Of a stretch of 64,000 bases of DNA, positions 1 to 9,709 are shown in pieces. The stretch spans positions 682,001-746,000 of the forward strand of contig NZ_JASZYE010000003.1 in NCBI RefSeq assembly GCF_030317145.1, in the 5' to 3' direction. The translations under genes and the position numbers were made by a program. The DNA is from Variovorax flavidus. Lineage in GTDB: Bacteria; Pseudomonadota; Gammaproteobacteria; Burkholderiales; Burkholderiaceae_C. Below the pieces are notes generated by a model. The model was not told the DNA's origin. It ran no database searches and was given only the letters and a program-made list of their open reading frames with translations. Position 1 is the stretch's first letter; each line of letters starts with the position of its first letter.

Positions 1-59
1 GTCGCGACGAGCAGCACCACCTCGGGGTAGATCGTCATCCAGCTGAGTTTGTCAATCAT
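1..59 (-). CDS. nuoN: NADH-quinone oxidoreductase subunit N (5' fragment)
   Basis: Only the first 19 or so codons are inside the window; the rest lies beyond the left edge. The fragment begins MIDKLSWMTIYPEVVLLV, the usual hydrophobic start of NuoN, an antiporter-like proton-pumping membrane subunit of complex I. It starts 24 bp after the nuoM stop, in the same direction and at the expected place in the nuoA-N order. Identity rests mainly on that order. Confidence 0.85.
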   Translation of the reverse strand, partial: MIDKLSWMTIYPEVVLLVA

Positions 60-83
60 CTCGTTCTCTTGTTCAGCCTGGAC

Positions 84-1559
84 TCAAGGCAGCTTGGAAA
101 TCGCCATGTGGTTCAGCAGTTCGGCCACGGACGCGTTCATCACGTCGGTGAACGGCTTGGGATAGAGGCCCATCCACAGCACCGCGATCGCCAGCAGGGC
201 CAGCATGAGGAATTCGCGCGCGTCGATGTCGCTCAGTTCCTTGACGTGGTCGTTGCCCACGGGACCGAGATAGACGCGCTTGTACATCCACAGGGTGTAG
301 GCCGCGCCGAAGATCAGCGCCGTGGCGGCACCCAGGCCGAGCCAGAAGTTGGCCTTGACCGCACCCAGGATCACCATCCATTCGCCGACGAAGCCGGCCG
401 TGGCAGGAAGACCGCAGTTGGCCATCGCGAACAGCAGCGCGAAGGCCGCGAACTTGGGCATGGTGTTGACCACGCCGCCGTAGTCCGCGATCTGGCGCGA
501 ATGCACGCGGTCATACAGCACACCGATGCAAAGGAACATGGCGCCCGAGACGAAGCCGTGCGCAATCATCTGCACGATGCCACCAGCGATGCCGAGGTCG
601 TTGAAGATGAAGAAGCCGAGCGTCACGAAGCCCATGTGAGCCACCGACGAGTAGGCGACGAGCTTCTTCATGTCCTGCTGCACCAGTGCAACCAGACCCA
701 CGTAGATCACAGCAATCAGCGACAGCGCGATCATGAGCCAGGCCCATTCGTGCGACGCGTCAGGCGCGATGGGCATCGAGAACCGCAGGAAACCGTACGC
801 CCCGAGCTTCAGCATGATCGCGGCCAGCACAGCGGATCCGCCCGTGGGAGCTTCGACGTGCACATCCGGCAACCACGTGTGGACTGGCCACATCGGAACC
901 TTGACCGCGAAGGCGGCAAAGAATGCAAAGAACAGGAAGGTCTGCTCGCTCGCGGTCAACCGCAGCTTGTGCCAGGTCAGGATGTCGAAGCTGCCGCCGG
1001 ACCTGTTGTACAGGTAGATCAGCGCGACCAGCATCAACAGCGAGCCGAGAAGCGTGTAGATGAAGAACTTGAAGGCTGCGTAGATCTTGTTGGGACCGCC
1101 CCAGATACCGATGATCAGGTACATCGGGATCAGCGTGGCCTCGAAGAAGACGTAGAACAAGACGCCATCGAGCGCGGAGAACGACCCGATCATGAGGCCC
1201 GACAGGATCAGGAATGCGCCCATGTACTGGTTCACGCGTTCGGTGATCACCTGCCACGCCGAAATCACCACGATCAGCGTGATGAACGCCGTCAACAGCA
1301 CCAGCCAGAACGAGATGCCGTCCAGACCGATGTGATAGCTGATATTGAAGCGCTCGATCCAGCTCTCTTTCTCGACGAACTGCATCGCCGCGGTTCCGGT
1401 CTGGAAGCGCGAATAGAGCGGCAAGGTGACCAGGAAGCTCGCGATCGAGCCGACGAGCGCCACCCAGCGCACGCCCCTTGCGTGATCGTCACGACCAAAC
1501 GCCAGCAACACGACGCCGAAGGCAATCGGCATCCAGATGGCAAGGCTCAACAAACCCAT
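84..1559 (-). CDS. nuoM: NADH-quinone oxidoreductase subunit M
   Basis: 491 residues, the family's usual length. It is one of the three antiporter-like (Mrp-type) subunits that carry protons through the membrane arm of complex I. The protein is almost wholly hydrophobic, with about 14 transmembrane segments. The conserved charged residues of the channel are visible, including the TPWNF-like stretch PMWPVHTWLPDVHVEAP near residue 225-240 and a QQDMKKLVAYSSVAHMG segment near 295-310 (conserved lysines). It lies 26 bp after nuoL and is surely co-transcribed with it. Confidence 0.97.
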   Translation of the reverse strand: MGLLSLAIWMPIAFGVVLLAFGRDDHARGVRWVALVGSIASFLVTLPLYSRFQTGTAAMQFVEKESWIERFNISYHIGLDGISFWLVLLTAFITLIVVISAWQVITERVNQYMGAFLILSGLMIGSFSALDGVLFYVFFEATLIPMYLIIGIWGGPNKIYAAFKFFIYTLLGSLLMLVALIYLYNRSGGSFDILTWHKLRLTASEQTFLFFAFFAAFAVKVPMWPVHTWLPDVHVEAPTGGSAVLAAIMLKLGAYGFLRFSMPIAPDASHEWAWLMIALSLIAVIYVGLVALVQQDMKKLVAYSSVAHMGFVTLGFFIFNDLGIAGGIVQMIAHGFVSGAMFLCIGVLYDRVHSRQIADYGGVVNTMPKFAAFALLFAMANCGLPATAGFVGEWMVILGAVKANFWLGLGAATALIFGAAYTLWMYKRVYLGPVGNDHVKELSDIDAREFLMLALLAIAVLWMGLYPKPFTDVMNASVAELLNHMAISKLP

Positions 1560-1585
1560 TTTTGTTTTTCTCCAGCGAGAGCCGC

Positions 1586-3607
1586 TTACCGTTTAAACCA
1601 GACGAAGTACGTCATCAGGATGAAGATGCCCAACAGCATCGCGAAAGCGTAGTGATAGATATAGCCGGACTGCACCCAGCGCACCACGCCGGAGATACGG
1701 CCGACCAGTTTCCAGGAACCGTTGACGATCGCGCCGTCGATGATCCCCTGGTCGCCACCTTTCCACAGGCCCGTGCCCAGTGCACGGGTGGCGCGCGCAA
1801 TCACGTTCTCGTTGAACCAGTCCATGTAGTACTTGTTCTCGAGCAGGCGGTAGATCGGGCCGAAGGCACGCTTGATCGCGGCGGGCAGCGCCGGATTGAT
1901 CAGGTACATGTACCAGGCCATGACCACGCCCGCGAGTGCGAGCCAGAAAGGCGCCGCAGTGAGGCCGTGCAATGCCATGGCCATCGGGCTGTGGAATGCC
2001 TCGGTCAGTTCCTTCATCGCCTCGTGTTTGCTCGAGTCGATGAAGATCGCGTCCTTGAAGAAGTCGCCGAACAGCATGGGCTGGATGGTCATGAAGCCGA
2101 TCACCACCGACGGGATGGCCAGCAGCACCAGGGGCAGCCACACCACCCAGGGCGACTCGTGCGGCTCGTGGTGGTCGTCGTGATGGCCGTGGCCATCGTC
2201 GTGGTGATGCGCGTCGGGATTCTGGTCGAAGCGTTCCTTGCCATGGAAGACGAGGAAGTACATCCGGAACGAATAGAAGGCCGTGACAAACACGCCGGCC
2301 AGCACAGCAAAGTACGCGAAGCCCGAGCCCCAAAGGTGGGTCTCATGCACGGCCTCGATGATGGTGTCCTTGGAATAGAAACCGGCGAACAGCGGCGTAC
2401 CGATCAGGGCCAATGAGCCGATCAGCGAGGTGATCCAGGTGATCGGCATGTACTTGCGCACGCCGCCCATCCAGCGGATGTCCTGGTTGTGATGCATGCC
2501 GATGATCACCGAACCGGCGCCGAGGAACAGCAACGCCTTGAAGAACGCGTGCGTCATCAGGTGGAACACGGCAGCCGAGTACGCCGATGCGCCGAGCGCG
2601 ACGGTCATGTAGCCAAGCTGCGAAAGCGTCGAATAGGCGACGACACGCTTGATGTCGTTCTGGATGATCCCCAGGAAGCCCATGAAGAGCGCAGTGATCG
2701 CGCCGATCACCAGGACGAAGCTCAGGGCCGTGTCACTCAACTCGAACAGCGGCGACATACGCGCCACCATGAAGATGCCGGCCGTGACCATGGTCGCGGC
2801 GTGGATCAGCGCGGAGATGGGGGTCGGACCTTCCATCGAATCCGGCAGCCAGACGTGCAGCGGGAACTGCGCGCTCTTGCCCATCGCACCGATGAACAGG
2901 CAGATGCAGATGACGGTGATCAGCATCCATTCGGTGCCGGGGAAACCCAGCTTTGCCAACTCGTTGGCCTTGGCAAAGGTTTCGCCGTAGTTCAGCGTGC
3001 CAGCGTAGGCAGCAACCAGGCCGATGCCCAGGATGAAACCGAAGTCGCCCACGCGGTTGACCAGGAAGGCCTTCAGGTTGGCGAAGATCGCGGTCGGACG
3101 GTTGTACCAGAAGCCGATCAGCAGATAGGACACCACACCCACCGCCTCCCAGCCGAAGAACAGCTGCAGCATGTTGTTGCTCATGACAAGCATCAACATC
3201 GAGAAGGTGAACAGCGAGATGTACGCGAAGAAGCGGTTGTAGCCCTCGTCCTCTTCCATGTAGCCGATCGTGTAGATGTGCACCATCAGCGACACGAAGG
3301 TCACGACGCACATCATCATGGCCGTGAGACCGTCGACCAGGAAGCCGATTTCCATCTTCAGGCCGCCGACAGTCATCCACTCGTAGATCGTGGCGTTGAA
3401 GCGGGCGCCGTCGGACACCACGCTGTTGAGCGTCATGGCCGAGAGGATGAAGGCGATCAGCACGCCGAGGATCGTCAACGAATGCGTGGCGCGGCGGCCG
3501 ATGAGGTTGCCGCCCAGCTTCGTGCCGAACAGGCCGGCCACGACGGCGCCGGCCAAAGGAGCCAGCGGAACGGCCAGCAGTGTGGATGCGGAAAGTGTTG
3601 CGCTCAT
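1586..3607 (-). CDS. nuoL: NADH-quinone oxidoreductase subunit L
   Basis: 673 residues, normal for NuoL, the distal antiporter-like subunit of complex I with the long lateral helix at its C-terminus. Diagnostic segments include FPLHVWLPDSMEGPTPISAL near residue 250 and IIQNDIKRVVAYSTLSQLGY near 320, holding the conserved proton-channel lysines. A His/Asp-rich stretch (about residues 465-485, HHHDDGHGHHDDHH) sits in the loop before the C-terminal helices; such a His-rich loop is common in this group and may bind metal, but that is inference. The start lies 10 bp after the nuoK stop. Confidence 0.97.
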   Translation of the reverse strand: MSATLSASTLLAVPLAPLAGAVVAGLFGTKLGGNLIGRRATHSLTILGVLIAFILSAMTLNSVVSDGARFNATIYEWMTVGGLKMEIGFLVDGLTAMMMCVVTFVSLMVHIYTIGYMEEDEGYNRFFAYISLFTFSMLMLVMSNNMLQLFFGWEAVGVVSYLLIGFWYNRPTAIFANLKAFLVNRVGDFGFILGIGLVAAYAGTLNYGETFAKANELAKLGFPGTEWMLITVICICLFIGAMGKSAQFPLHVWLPDSMEGPTPISALIHAATMVTAGIFMVARMSPLFELSDTALSFVLVIGAITALFMGFLGIIQNDIKRVVAYSTLSQLGYMTVALGASAYSAAVFHLMTHAFFKALLFLGAGSVIIGMHHNQDIRWMGGVRKYMPITWITSLIGSLALIGTPLFAGFYSKDTIIEAVHETHLWGSGFAYFAVLAGVFVTAFYSFRMYFLVFHGKERFDQNPDAHHHDDGHGHHDDHHEPHESPWVVWLPLVLLAIPSVVIGFMTIQPMLFGDFFKDAIFIDSSKHEAMKELTEAFHSPMAMALHGLTAAPFWLALAGVVMAWYMYLINPALPAAIKRAFGPIYRLLENKYYMDWFNENVIARATRALGTGLWKGGDQGIIDGAIVNGSWKLVGRISGVVRWVQSGYIYHYAFAMLLGIFILMTYFVWFKR

Positions 3608-3617
3608 GAGAAAACCT

Positions 3618-3926
3618 TCAGCCCTTGAGCGCGTTGAGTTCGTCGACGTTGATGTTCGACTTGTTGCGGAACAAGAGGACCAGCAGCGCCAGCCCGATCG
3701 CCGACTCGGCCGCGGCGACCGTCAGGATGAAGAACACGAAGATCTGTCCGTGCATGTCGCCCAGGAAGTACGAGAAGGCGACGAAGTTCATGTTGACGGC
3801 CAGCAGCATCAGCTCGATGCACATCAACAGCACGATCAGGTTCTTGCGGTTCAGGAAGATGCCGATGACGGAAAGCGCGAAGAGCATCGCGCCCAACGAA
3901 AGAAAGTGTCCAAGCGTGAGCGTCAT
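3618..3926 (-). CDS. nuoK: NADH-quinone oxidoreductase subunit K
   Basis: 102 residues with three transmembrane helices, the typical NuoK. The segment GIFLNRKNLIVLLMCIELMLLAVN carries the conserved membrane glutamate (in CIELM) that takes part in proton translocation. The start overlaps the end of nuoJ by 4 bp (ATGA), a sign of translational coupling within the complex I operon. Confidence 0.97.
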   Translation of the reverse strand: MTLTLGHFLSLGAMLFALSVIGIFLNRKNLIVLLMCIELMLLAVNMNFVAFSYFLGDMHGQIFVFFILTVAAAESAIGLALLVLLFRNKSNINVDELNALKG

Positions 3927-4570
3927 GCCTTGGTCTCCGCTGCTGCCGAGGGTTGTTCAGCGGCAGGTTCAGCCGCACGCGTCACGGGCATCTGCACGAT
4001 GCGCACGCGGTCCCGCGCCTTCACGCGAACCTGGTCGGCCGGATTCACGTACTTGCTGTCCTTGCGGGCGCGCAGCGTGAGGGCGATGGCCGCGAACATC
4101 GCGACCAGCAGGATCACGGCCGCAATCTCGAGCGGATAGAGATAGTCGGTGTAGAGAAGCTTGCCAAGTTCGAGCGTGTTGGACGTGTCGGGACCGGTTG
4201 CGAGCGGGCTCTTGGGCGCGCTCAGGCGGAAACCGCCCATGAGCACGGCGGCCATCTCGAGCGCGATCAGGGCGCCGACGCCCGCAGCCAGCGGAAAGTG
4301 CTTCCAGAAGCCTTCGCGAAGCCCTTCGACGTCGATGTCCAGCATCATCACGACGAAAAGGAACAGCACCATCACCGCGCCAACGTAGACGAGGACCAGC
4401 GCGATCGCGAGAAACTCGGCGCGCAGAAGCAGCCAGATGGCCGATGCCTGGAAGAAGGCCAGCACCAGGTAGAGCGCGGCATACACGGGGTTGCGCGCGG
4501 TGATGACGCGGAAGGCTGCAAACAGCAGCACCGCGGCAAACAGATAGAACAGACCGGTCTTGACGTCCAT
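3923..4570 (-). CDS. nuoJ: NADH-quinone oxidoreductase subunit J
   Basis: 215 residues with about five transmembrane helices in the first 165 and a hydrophilic Ala/Glu-rich tail. NuoJ is part of the membrane arm of complex I, next to the quinone chamber. The helix with LAIALVLVYVGAVMVLFLFVVMML (about residues 50-75) is the conserved TM3 that moves during turnover in solved complex I structures. It lies 24 bp after nuoI and overlaps nuoK by 4 bp. Confidence 0.96.
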   Translation of the reverse strand: MDVKTGLFYLFAAVLLFAAFRVITARNPVYAALYLVLAFFQASAIWLLLRAEFLAIALVLVYVGAVMVLFLFVVMMLDIDVEGLREGFWKHFPLAAGVGALIALEMAAVLMGGFRLSAPKSPLATGPDTSNTLELGKLLYTDYLYPLEIAAVILLVAMFAAIALTLRARKDSKYVNPADQVRVKARDRVRIVQMPVTRAAEPAAEQPSAAAETKA

Positions 4571-4594
4571 GGATCGAATTTGTTTTCTTCCCGC

Positions 4595-5113
4595 TCAGCG
4601 GTACTTGGCGTCAGCCGCCTTGTTGGCGGCAATTTCTTTTTCGTAGCGGTCGCCCACGGCGAGCAGCATGTCCTTGGTGAAGTACAGGTCGCCGCGCTTT
4701 TCACCGTGGTACTCGAAGATGTGCGTCTCGACGATCGAATCGACCGGGCAGCTCTCCTCGCAGAATCCGCAGAAGATGCACTTGGTCAGGTCGATGTCGT
4801 AGCGCGTGGTGCGACGGGAACCGTCGTCACGCACGTCGGATTCGATGGTGATGGCGAGCGCCGGGCAGACGGCTTCGCAGAGCTTGCAGGCAATGCAACG
4901 CTCTTCGCCGTTGTCATAGCGGCGCAGTGCATGCAGTCCACGGAAGCGAGGCGACAGCGGCGTCTTTTCTTCGGGGAACTGAATGGTGATTTTCCGGCTG
5001 AACGCGTATTTGCCGGTGATGGCCAGACCCTTGAACAACTCGAACAGCATGAAGCTGCGCAAGAAGTCCTTGAGCGAGAAAGGCGCGGACGCTGTTGCGG
5101 AGTGCGCAGACAT
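4595..5113 (-). CDS. nuoI: NADH-quinone oxidoreductase subunit I (two [4Fe-4S] ferredoxin-like)
   Basis: 172 residues. NuoI carries clusters N6a and N6b and passes electrons to N2 in NuoB. Two perfect Cx2Cx2Cx3C motifs are visible: Cys73, 76, 79, 83 (CIACKLCEAVC) and Cys112, 115, 118, 122 (CIFCGFCEESC). I start it at the ATG at 5113 (MSAHSATAS). A longer in-frame reading to 5179 would run into the end of nuoH and adds a sequence unlike any NuoI. The start lies 11 bp after the nuoH stop. Confidence 0.97.
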   Translation of the reverse strand: MSAHSATASAPFSLKDFLRSFMLFELFKGLAITGKYAFSRKITIQFPEEKTPLSPRFRGLHALRRYDNGEERCIACKLCEAVCPALAITIESDVRDDGSRRTTRYDIDLTKCIFCGFCEESCPVDSIVETHIFEYHGEKRGDLYFTKDMLLAVGDRYEKEIAANKAADAKYR

Positions 5114-5124
5114 GGCGATTCCAG

Positions 5125-6201
5125 TTATTTCCAGATGTTGAACGGGGTCTGCATCCAGGCGCCGACCACAACCAGCCACACCAGCGTGACCGGAATGAAG
5201 ATCTTCCAGCCGAGCCGCATGATCTGGTCATAGCGGAAGCGCGGGAAGGTCGAACGAACCCACAGGAACATCGTGACGACCACGAAGGTCTTGATGCCCA
5301 GCCAGATCCAGCCCGGGATGAATGCGAGGAAGTCGAACGGGGGCAACCAGCCGCCGAGGAACAGGACCGCGCACAGGATCGAGACGAGCCACATGTTGGC
5401 GTACTCGGCCAGGAAGAACATCGCGAAGCTCATGCCCGAGTACTCGATCATGTGGCCGGCAACGATTTCCGATTCGCCTTCGACGACGTCGAACGGATGG
5501 CGGTTGGTCTCGGCCAGACCCGAGATGAAGTAGACGACGAAGATCGGCAGCAGCGACAGCCAGTTCCACGAGAGGAAGCCGATGCCCATCGACGCGAAGT
5601 GGCCCTTGCCCTGCCCCATCACGATGTCGGTCATGTTCAGGCTGGCGGACACCATCAGCACCACGACGAAGCAGAAGCCCATCGCGATTTCGTAGCTGAC
5701 CATCTGGGCCGAAGCGCGCAGTGCACCGAGGAAGGCGTACTTGGAGTTCGACGCCCAGCCCGCAATGATCACGCCGTACACCTCGAGCGAGGTGATGGCC
5801 ATCACGAACAGCAGGCCGGCATTGATGTTGGCCAGCGCGACCTCGGGTCCGAAGGGAATGACCGCCCAGGCGGCCAGCGCCGGCATGATGGTCATGATCG
5901 GCCCCAGCAGGAACAAGCCCTTGTTGGCGACCGTCGGAAGGATGATTTCCTTGGTCAGCAGCTTGAGGGCGTCGGCGATCGGTTGCAGCAAGCCCAGCGG
6001 CCCGATGCGGTTGGGGCCAATGCGAATCTGCGTGAAGCCGATGGCCTTGCGCTCCCATAGCGTGAGGTAGGCAACGGCCCCCATCAGAGGCAGCACCACC
6101 ACGACGATCTTGATCAGCGTCCAGATCACCGGCCAAGCCAGGCCGGTCCACCAACCCGCGGAGATCAGGCCCAGGCCGAAGCCATGCAGCGCGTCGATCA
6201 T
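5125..6201 (-). CDS. nuoH: NADH-quinone oxidoreductase subunit H
   Basis: 358 residues and about eight to nine transmembrane helices. NuoH forms most of the quinone-binding chamber, where the peripheral and membrane arms of complex I meet. Conserved segments include the RIGPNRIGPLGLLQPIAD region (about residues 75-95) and the acidic loop AETNRHPFDVVEGESEIVAG (about residues 230-250), whose glutamates link quinone reduction to proton pumping. The start overlaps the nuoG stop by 4 bp. Confidence 0.97.
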   Translation of the reverse strand: MIDALHGFGLGLISAGWWTGLAWPVIWTLIKIVVVVLPLMGAVAYLTLWERKAIGFTQIRIGPNRIGPLGLLQPIADALKLLTKEIILPTVANKGLFLLGPIMTIMPALAAWAVIPFGPEVALANINAGLLFVMAITSLEVYGVIIAGWASNSKYAFLGALRASAQMVSYEIAMGFCFVVVLMVSASLNMTDIVMGQGKGHFASMGIGFLSWNWLSLLPIFVVYFISGLAETNRHPFDVVEGESEIVAGHMIEYSGMSFAMFFLAEYANMWLVSILCAVLFLGGWLPPFDFLAFIPGWIWLGIKTFVVVTMFLWVRSTFPRFRYDQIMRLGWKIFIPVTLVWLVVVGAWMQTPFNIWK

Positions 6202-8348
6202 GCGAACACCTCCTGTCCCGCAGAGGCTTGCGCCAGTCGCGCATCGGCCGTGAGTTGCAGGGAAGGCGCGCGACGAACGATCGAGTCGAGCTGGTAGATG
6301 CTCGCGACAACCGGCGATGCCTGCGAGCCGTTGCCAGCCTGAATCGGGGCCGAAGTGGCGTTGCTCAGGCGGTCGGCCAGCACCTCTCCAGGCGAGCCGA
6401 TGTCGGCCAGCACGTCAGCCGTCGATTCGAACGCGAAGCCCGAGAGGCCAAGCAGATTGGCCAGCACACGCAGGACCTTCCAGGCCGGACGCGTTTCGCC
6501 CAGGGGCTTCACGACAGCGTGGAAACTTTGCGCGCGGCCTTCGGCGTTGATGAAGGTACCAGGCGTTTCAGTGAACGGCGCGACAGGCAACAGCACATCG
6601 CTGAATTCCAGATTGGCCTTGAAGGGGCTCAGCGTCACGACCATTTGCGCGTGCGCCAGTCCCTCGACGGCTGCCGCGCCGGCTGCCGAATCGAATACGG
6701 GCTCGGTGTTGAGCAGCAATGCGGCCTTGAGCCCACCGCCGAGCATCTGGCCTGCGTTCAGGCCGCCGGCCTTCGGCAGTGCGCCGACGACTTGCGCACC
6801 GACGGTGTTGGCCGCTTCAGTCAGGTAGCCCACGCTCGCACCGGTTTGCGCACCGATCCAGTTGGCCAGGGCCAGCAAGGTGCTGGCCTCGGAATGATGC
6901 GCCGCCGCGTTGCCGAGCAGGATGGCCTTGCGTTCGCCGCCAAGCAGCGATGCAGCCATTGCCTTCGCGGCGTCGCTTGCAGCGACATTCCTCGCCATCG
7001 GGGCCGAGCCGCCGGTACTTTCAGCGATCGCAGCAGCGATGTCGGCCAGGGAGTCGACCCACTGTTGAGCCGGAACGCGAACGACGTTCGCCACAGGCAT
7101 CGCCCAGGCGTCGGCATCGGCCAGCAGTTCCGGGGAAGTCAGCGCGTTGAGCACGCCACCCTTGCGGATCGATTGGCGAATGCGCTGCGCGAACAGCGGA
7201 TGGTCCTTGCGCAGGTTCGAGCCGATCACGAACGTGCGCTGCAATTGCGACAGCGACGCGATCGACGTTCCGAGCCAACGGACACCCTCGAATGCGGTGA
7301 ACTCGGCGTTGCGCAGGCGATAGTCGATGTTGTTGCTGCCCAAGCCATGCGTCAGCAAGTTGGCAAGGTGAAGCTCTTCGAGCGTGCTGTGCGGGCTGAC
7401 GAGCGTGCCGATGCTCTGCGCACCATGGTCGGCCTTGATCTGCTTCAGACCATTGGCGACGTATTCCAGCGCAGTTTGCCAATCGACCTGCTGCCACTGA
7501 CCGCCCTGCTTCAGCATCGGCTGGGTCAGGCGTTCGGGCCCGTTCAAGGCTTCGTAAGAGAACCGATCGCGGTCGGCGATCCAGCACTCGTTAACGTCTT
7601 CGTTCTCGAGCGGCACCACGCGCATCACGCGATTGTTCTTGACCTGGACGATCAGGTTGGCGCCGGTCGAGTCGTGAGGGGCCACCGACTTGCGGCGCGA
7701 CAGCTCCCAGGTGCGGGCGCTGTAGCGGAACGGCTTGCTCGTGAGTGCGCCGACGGGGCAGATGTCGATCATGTTGCCCGACAACTCGGAGTCGACGGAA
7801 TCGCCGAGGAAGGTCTCGATCTCGGAGTGCTCGCCGCGATGCGACATGCCGAGTTCCATCACACCGGCCACTTCCTGGCCGAAACGGACGCAGCGCGTGC
7901 AATGGATGCAGCGGCTCATCTCTTCCATGCTGATGAGCGGCCCGACGTCCTTGTGGAACACGACGCGCTTCTCTTCTTCATAGCGCGAAGACGAACCGCC
8001 GTAGCCCACGGCCAGATCCTGCAATTGGCACTCGCCGCCCTGGTCACAGATCGGGCAGTCGAGCGGATGGTTGATCAGCAGGAACTCCATCACCGACTGC
8101 TGCGCCTTGATGGCCTTCTCGCTCTTGGTGCGGACGATCATGCCTTGCGTCACGGGCGTGGCGCAGGCCGGCATCGGCTTCGGCGCCTTTTCCACGTCGA
8201 CGAGGCACATGCGGCAATTGGCCGCAATGCTGAGTTTCTTGTGATAGCAGAAGTGCGGGATGTAGGTGCCCGCCTTGTCGGCCGCATGCATGATCATGCT
8301 GCCTTCGACGATGTCGACCTTCTTGCCGTCGAGTTCGATTTCAACCAT
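6198..8348 (-). CDS. nuoG: NADH-quinone oxidoreductase subunit G
   Basis: 716 residues, the size of the beta/alphaproteobacterial and mitochondrial type and shorter than the enterobacterial NuoG of about 900. The N-terminus holds a [2Fe-2S] ferredoxin domain (CYHKKLSIAANCRMC, about residues 34-48, and a further Cys near 62). Next come an H-Cx3-Cx5-C type [4Fe-4S] site (HPLDCPICDQGGEC, about 94-108) and a standard [4Fe-4S] cluster (CIHCTRC, about 143-149). The rest is a molybdopterin-oxidoreductase-like fold that no longer binds a cofactor. It lies 17 bp after nuoF and overlaps nuoH by 4 bp. Confidence 0.96.
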   Translation of the reverse strand: MVEIELDGKKVDIVEGSMIMHAADKAGTYIPHFCYHKKLSIAANCRMCLVDVEKAPKPMPACATPVTQGMIVRTKSEKAIKAQQSVMEFLLINHPLDCPICDQGGECQLQDLAVGYGGSSSRYEEEKRVVFHKDVGPLISMEEMSRCIHCTRCVRFGQEVAGVMELGMSHRGEHSEIETFLGDSVDSELSGNMIDICPVGALTSKPFRYSARTWELSRRKSVAPHDSTGANLIVQVKNNRVMRVVPLENEDVNECWIADRDRFSYEALNGPERLTQPMLKQGGQWQQVDWQTALEYVANGLKQIKADHGAQSIGTLVSPHSTLEELHLANLLTHGLGSNNIDYRLRNAEFTAFEGVRWLGTSIASLSQLQRTFVIGSNLRKDHPLFAQRIRQSIRKGGVLNALTSPELLADADAWAMPVANVVRVPAQQWVDSLADIAAAIAESTGGSAPMARNVAASDAAKAMAASLLGGERKAILLGNAAAHHSEASTLLALANWIGAQTGASVGYLTEAANTVGAQVVGALPKAGGLNAGQMLGGGLKAALLLNTEPVFDSAAGAAAVEGLAHAQMVVTLSPFKANLEFSDVLLPVAPFTETPGTFINAEGRAQSFHAVVKPLGETRPAWKVLRVLANLLGLSGFAFESTADVLADIGSPGEVLADRLSNATSAPIQAGNGSQASPVVASIYQLDSIVRRAPSLQLTADARLAQASAGQEVFA

Positions 8349-8365
8349 ATGTGTTCTTCTTGCGC

Positions 8366-9709
8366 TCAGGCCTTGGCGGGCGTCTTCGGGACGTAGCCCG
8401 GAATCAGTGCCTCGAACTCGTGGCGGAAGTGCTTGATCATGGCCCGCACCGGCATCGCGGCGGCATCACCCAGCGCGCAGATGGTGCGGCCCTGGATGTT
8501 GTCGGCGACGGAGTTGAGCAGGTCCATGTCGGTAGCCTTGCCTTGGCCGTTGTGGATGCGATCCACCACGCGCCACAGCCAGCCCGTGCCTTCGCGGCAC
8601 GGCGTGCACTGGCCGCACGACTCGTGCATGTAGAAGTACGAGAGTCGCTTGAGCGATTCGACCATCGAGCGGCTGTCGTCCATGACGATCACGGCGCCGG
8701 AGCCCAGCATCGATCCCGCCTTGGCGATGGAGTCATAGTCCATCGTGCATTCCATCATGATGGATGCCGGCAGCACCGGGGCCGACGAACCGCCGGGAAT
8801 CACCGCCTTCAACTGGCGGCCCTTGCGCACGCCGCCGGCCAGTTCGAGCAGCTTCGAGAACGGCGTGCCCATCGGCACTTCGTAATTGCCGGGCAATTCG
8901 ACGTCGCCACTGACCGAGTAGATCTTGGTGCCGCCGTTGTTCGGCTTGCCGCACTCGAGGTAGGCCACGCCGCCGTTGTTGATGATCCAGGGCACCGCGG
9001 CAAAGGTCTCGGTGTTGTTGATCGTCGTCGGCTTGCCGTAGAGGCCGAAGCTCGCCGGGAACGGCGGCTTGAAGCGCGGCTGGCCCTTCTTGCCTTCGAG
9101 TGATTCGAGCAGCGCGGTTTCCTCGCCGCAGATGTAGGCGCCGAAACCATGCGCTGCGTGCAGCTGGAAGTTGTAGCTGCTGCCCATGATCGCGTCGCCG
9201 AGGTAGCCGGCGGCGCGCGCCTCTTCCAGCGCTTCCTCGAAACGATCGTAGGTCTGGAAGATTTCGCCGTGGATGTAGTTGTACCCCACGCTGATGCCCA
9301 TCGCATAGGCCGCGATGGCCATGCCTTCGATCACGATGTGCGGGTTGTAGTGCAGGATGTCTCGGTCCTTGCACGTGCCCGGTTCGCCTTCGTCGGAATT
9401 ACAGACGAGGTACTTCTGGCCCGGAAACTGGCGGGGCATAAAGCTCCACTTGAGACCCGTCGGAAAGCCCGCGCCGCCACGGCCGCGCAGGCCCGACGAC
9501 TTGACTTCGGCGATCACCTGGTCGGGCGTCAGCCCTTCGCTCAGGATCTTGCGCAGCGCCTTGTAGCCACCACGCGCCTCGTAATCTGCCAGCCGCCAGT
9601 TGGTGCCGTTCAGGCCGGCGTAGATCTGCGGCTCGATGTGTCGATCGTGGAAGCAGGTCTGGACACCGGTGGCCTGGAACTGCGAAAGCACTTGTTCGGG
9701 CGACATCAT
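8366..9709 (-). CDS. nuoF: NADH-quinone oxidoreductase subunit F (NADH/FMN-binding)
   Basis: 447 residues. NuoF oxidises NADH with FMN and hands electrons to cluster N3. The glycine-rich NADH/FMN segment GLRGRGGAGFPTGLKW lies near residues 55-70. The cluster motif SCGQCTPCREG is near 350, with the fourth Cys in GRTICALGD further on. The chosen ATG at 9709 overlaps the nuoE stop by 4 bp; the next codon is also ATG, so either may be used. A reading that extends upstream to 9931 is out of place inside nuoE and is rejected. Confidence 0.96.
   Translation of the reverse strand: MMSPEQVLSQFQATGVQTCFHDRHIEPQIYAGLNGTNWRLADYEARGGYKALRKILSEGLTPDQVIAEVKSSGLRGRGGAGFPTGLKWSFMPRQFPGQKYLVCNSDEGEPGTCKDRDILHYNPHIVIEGMAIAAYAMGISVGYNYIHGEIFQTYDRFEEALEEARAAGYLGDAIMGSSYNFQLHAAHGFGAYICGEETALLESLEGKKGQPRFKPPFPASFGLYGKPTTINNTETFAAVPWIINNGGVAYLECGKPNNGGTKIYSVSGDVELPGNYEVPMGTPFSKLLELAGGVRKGRQLKAVIPGGSSAPVLPASIMMECTMDYDSIAKAGSMLGSGAVIVMDDSRSMVESLKRLSYFYMHESCGQCTPCREGTGWLWRVVDRIHNGQGKATDMDLLNSVADNIQGRTICALGDAAAMPVRAMIKHFRHEFEALIPGYVPKTPAKA

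Noticed and set aside
69..1652. Long open frame on the plus strand opposite nuoM
   Set aside because: It is the antisense of a clear NuoM gene; its product is His/Arg/Glu/Asp-rich with no family features, as expected for the reverse of a GC-rich gene.
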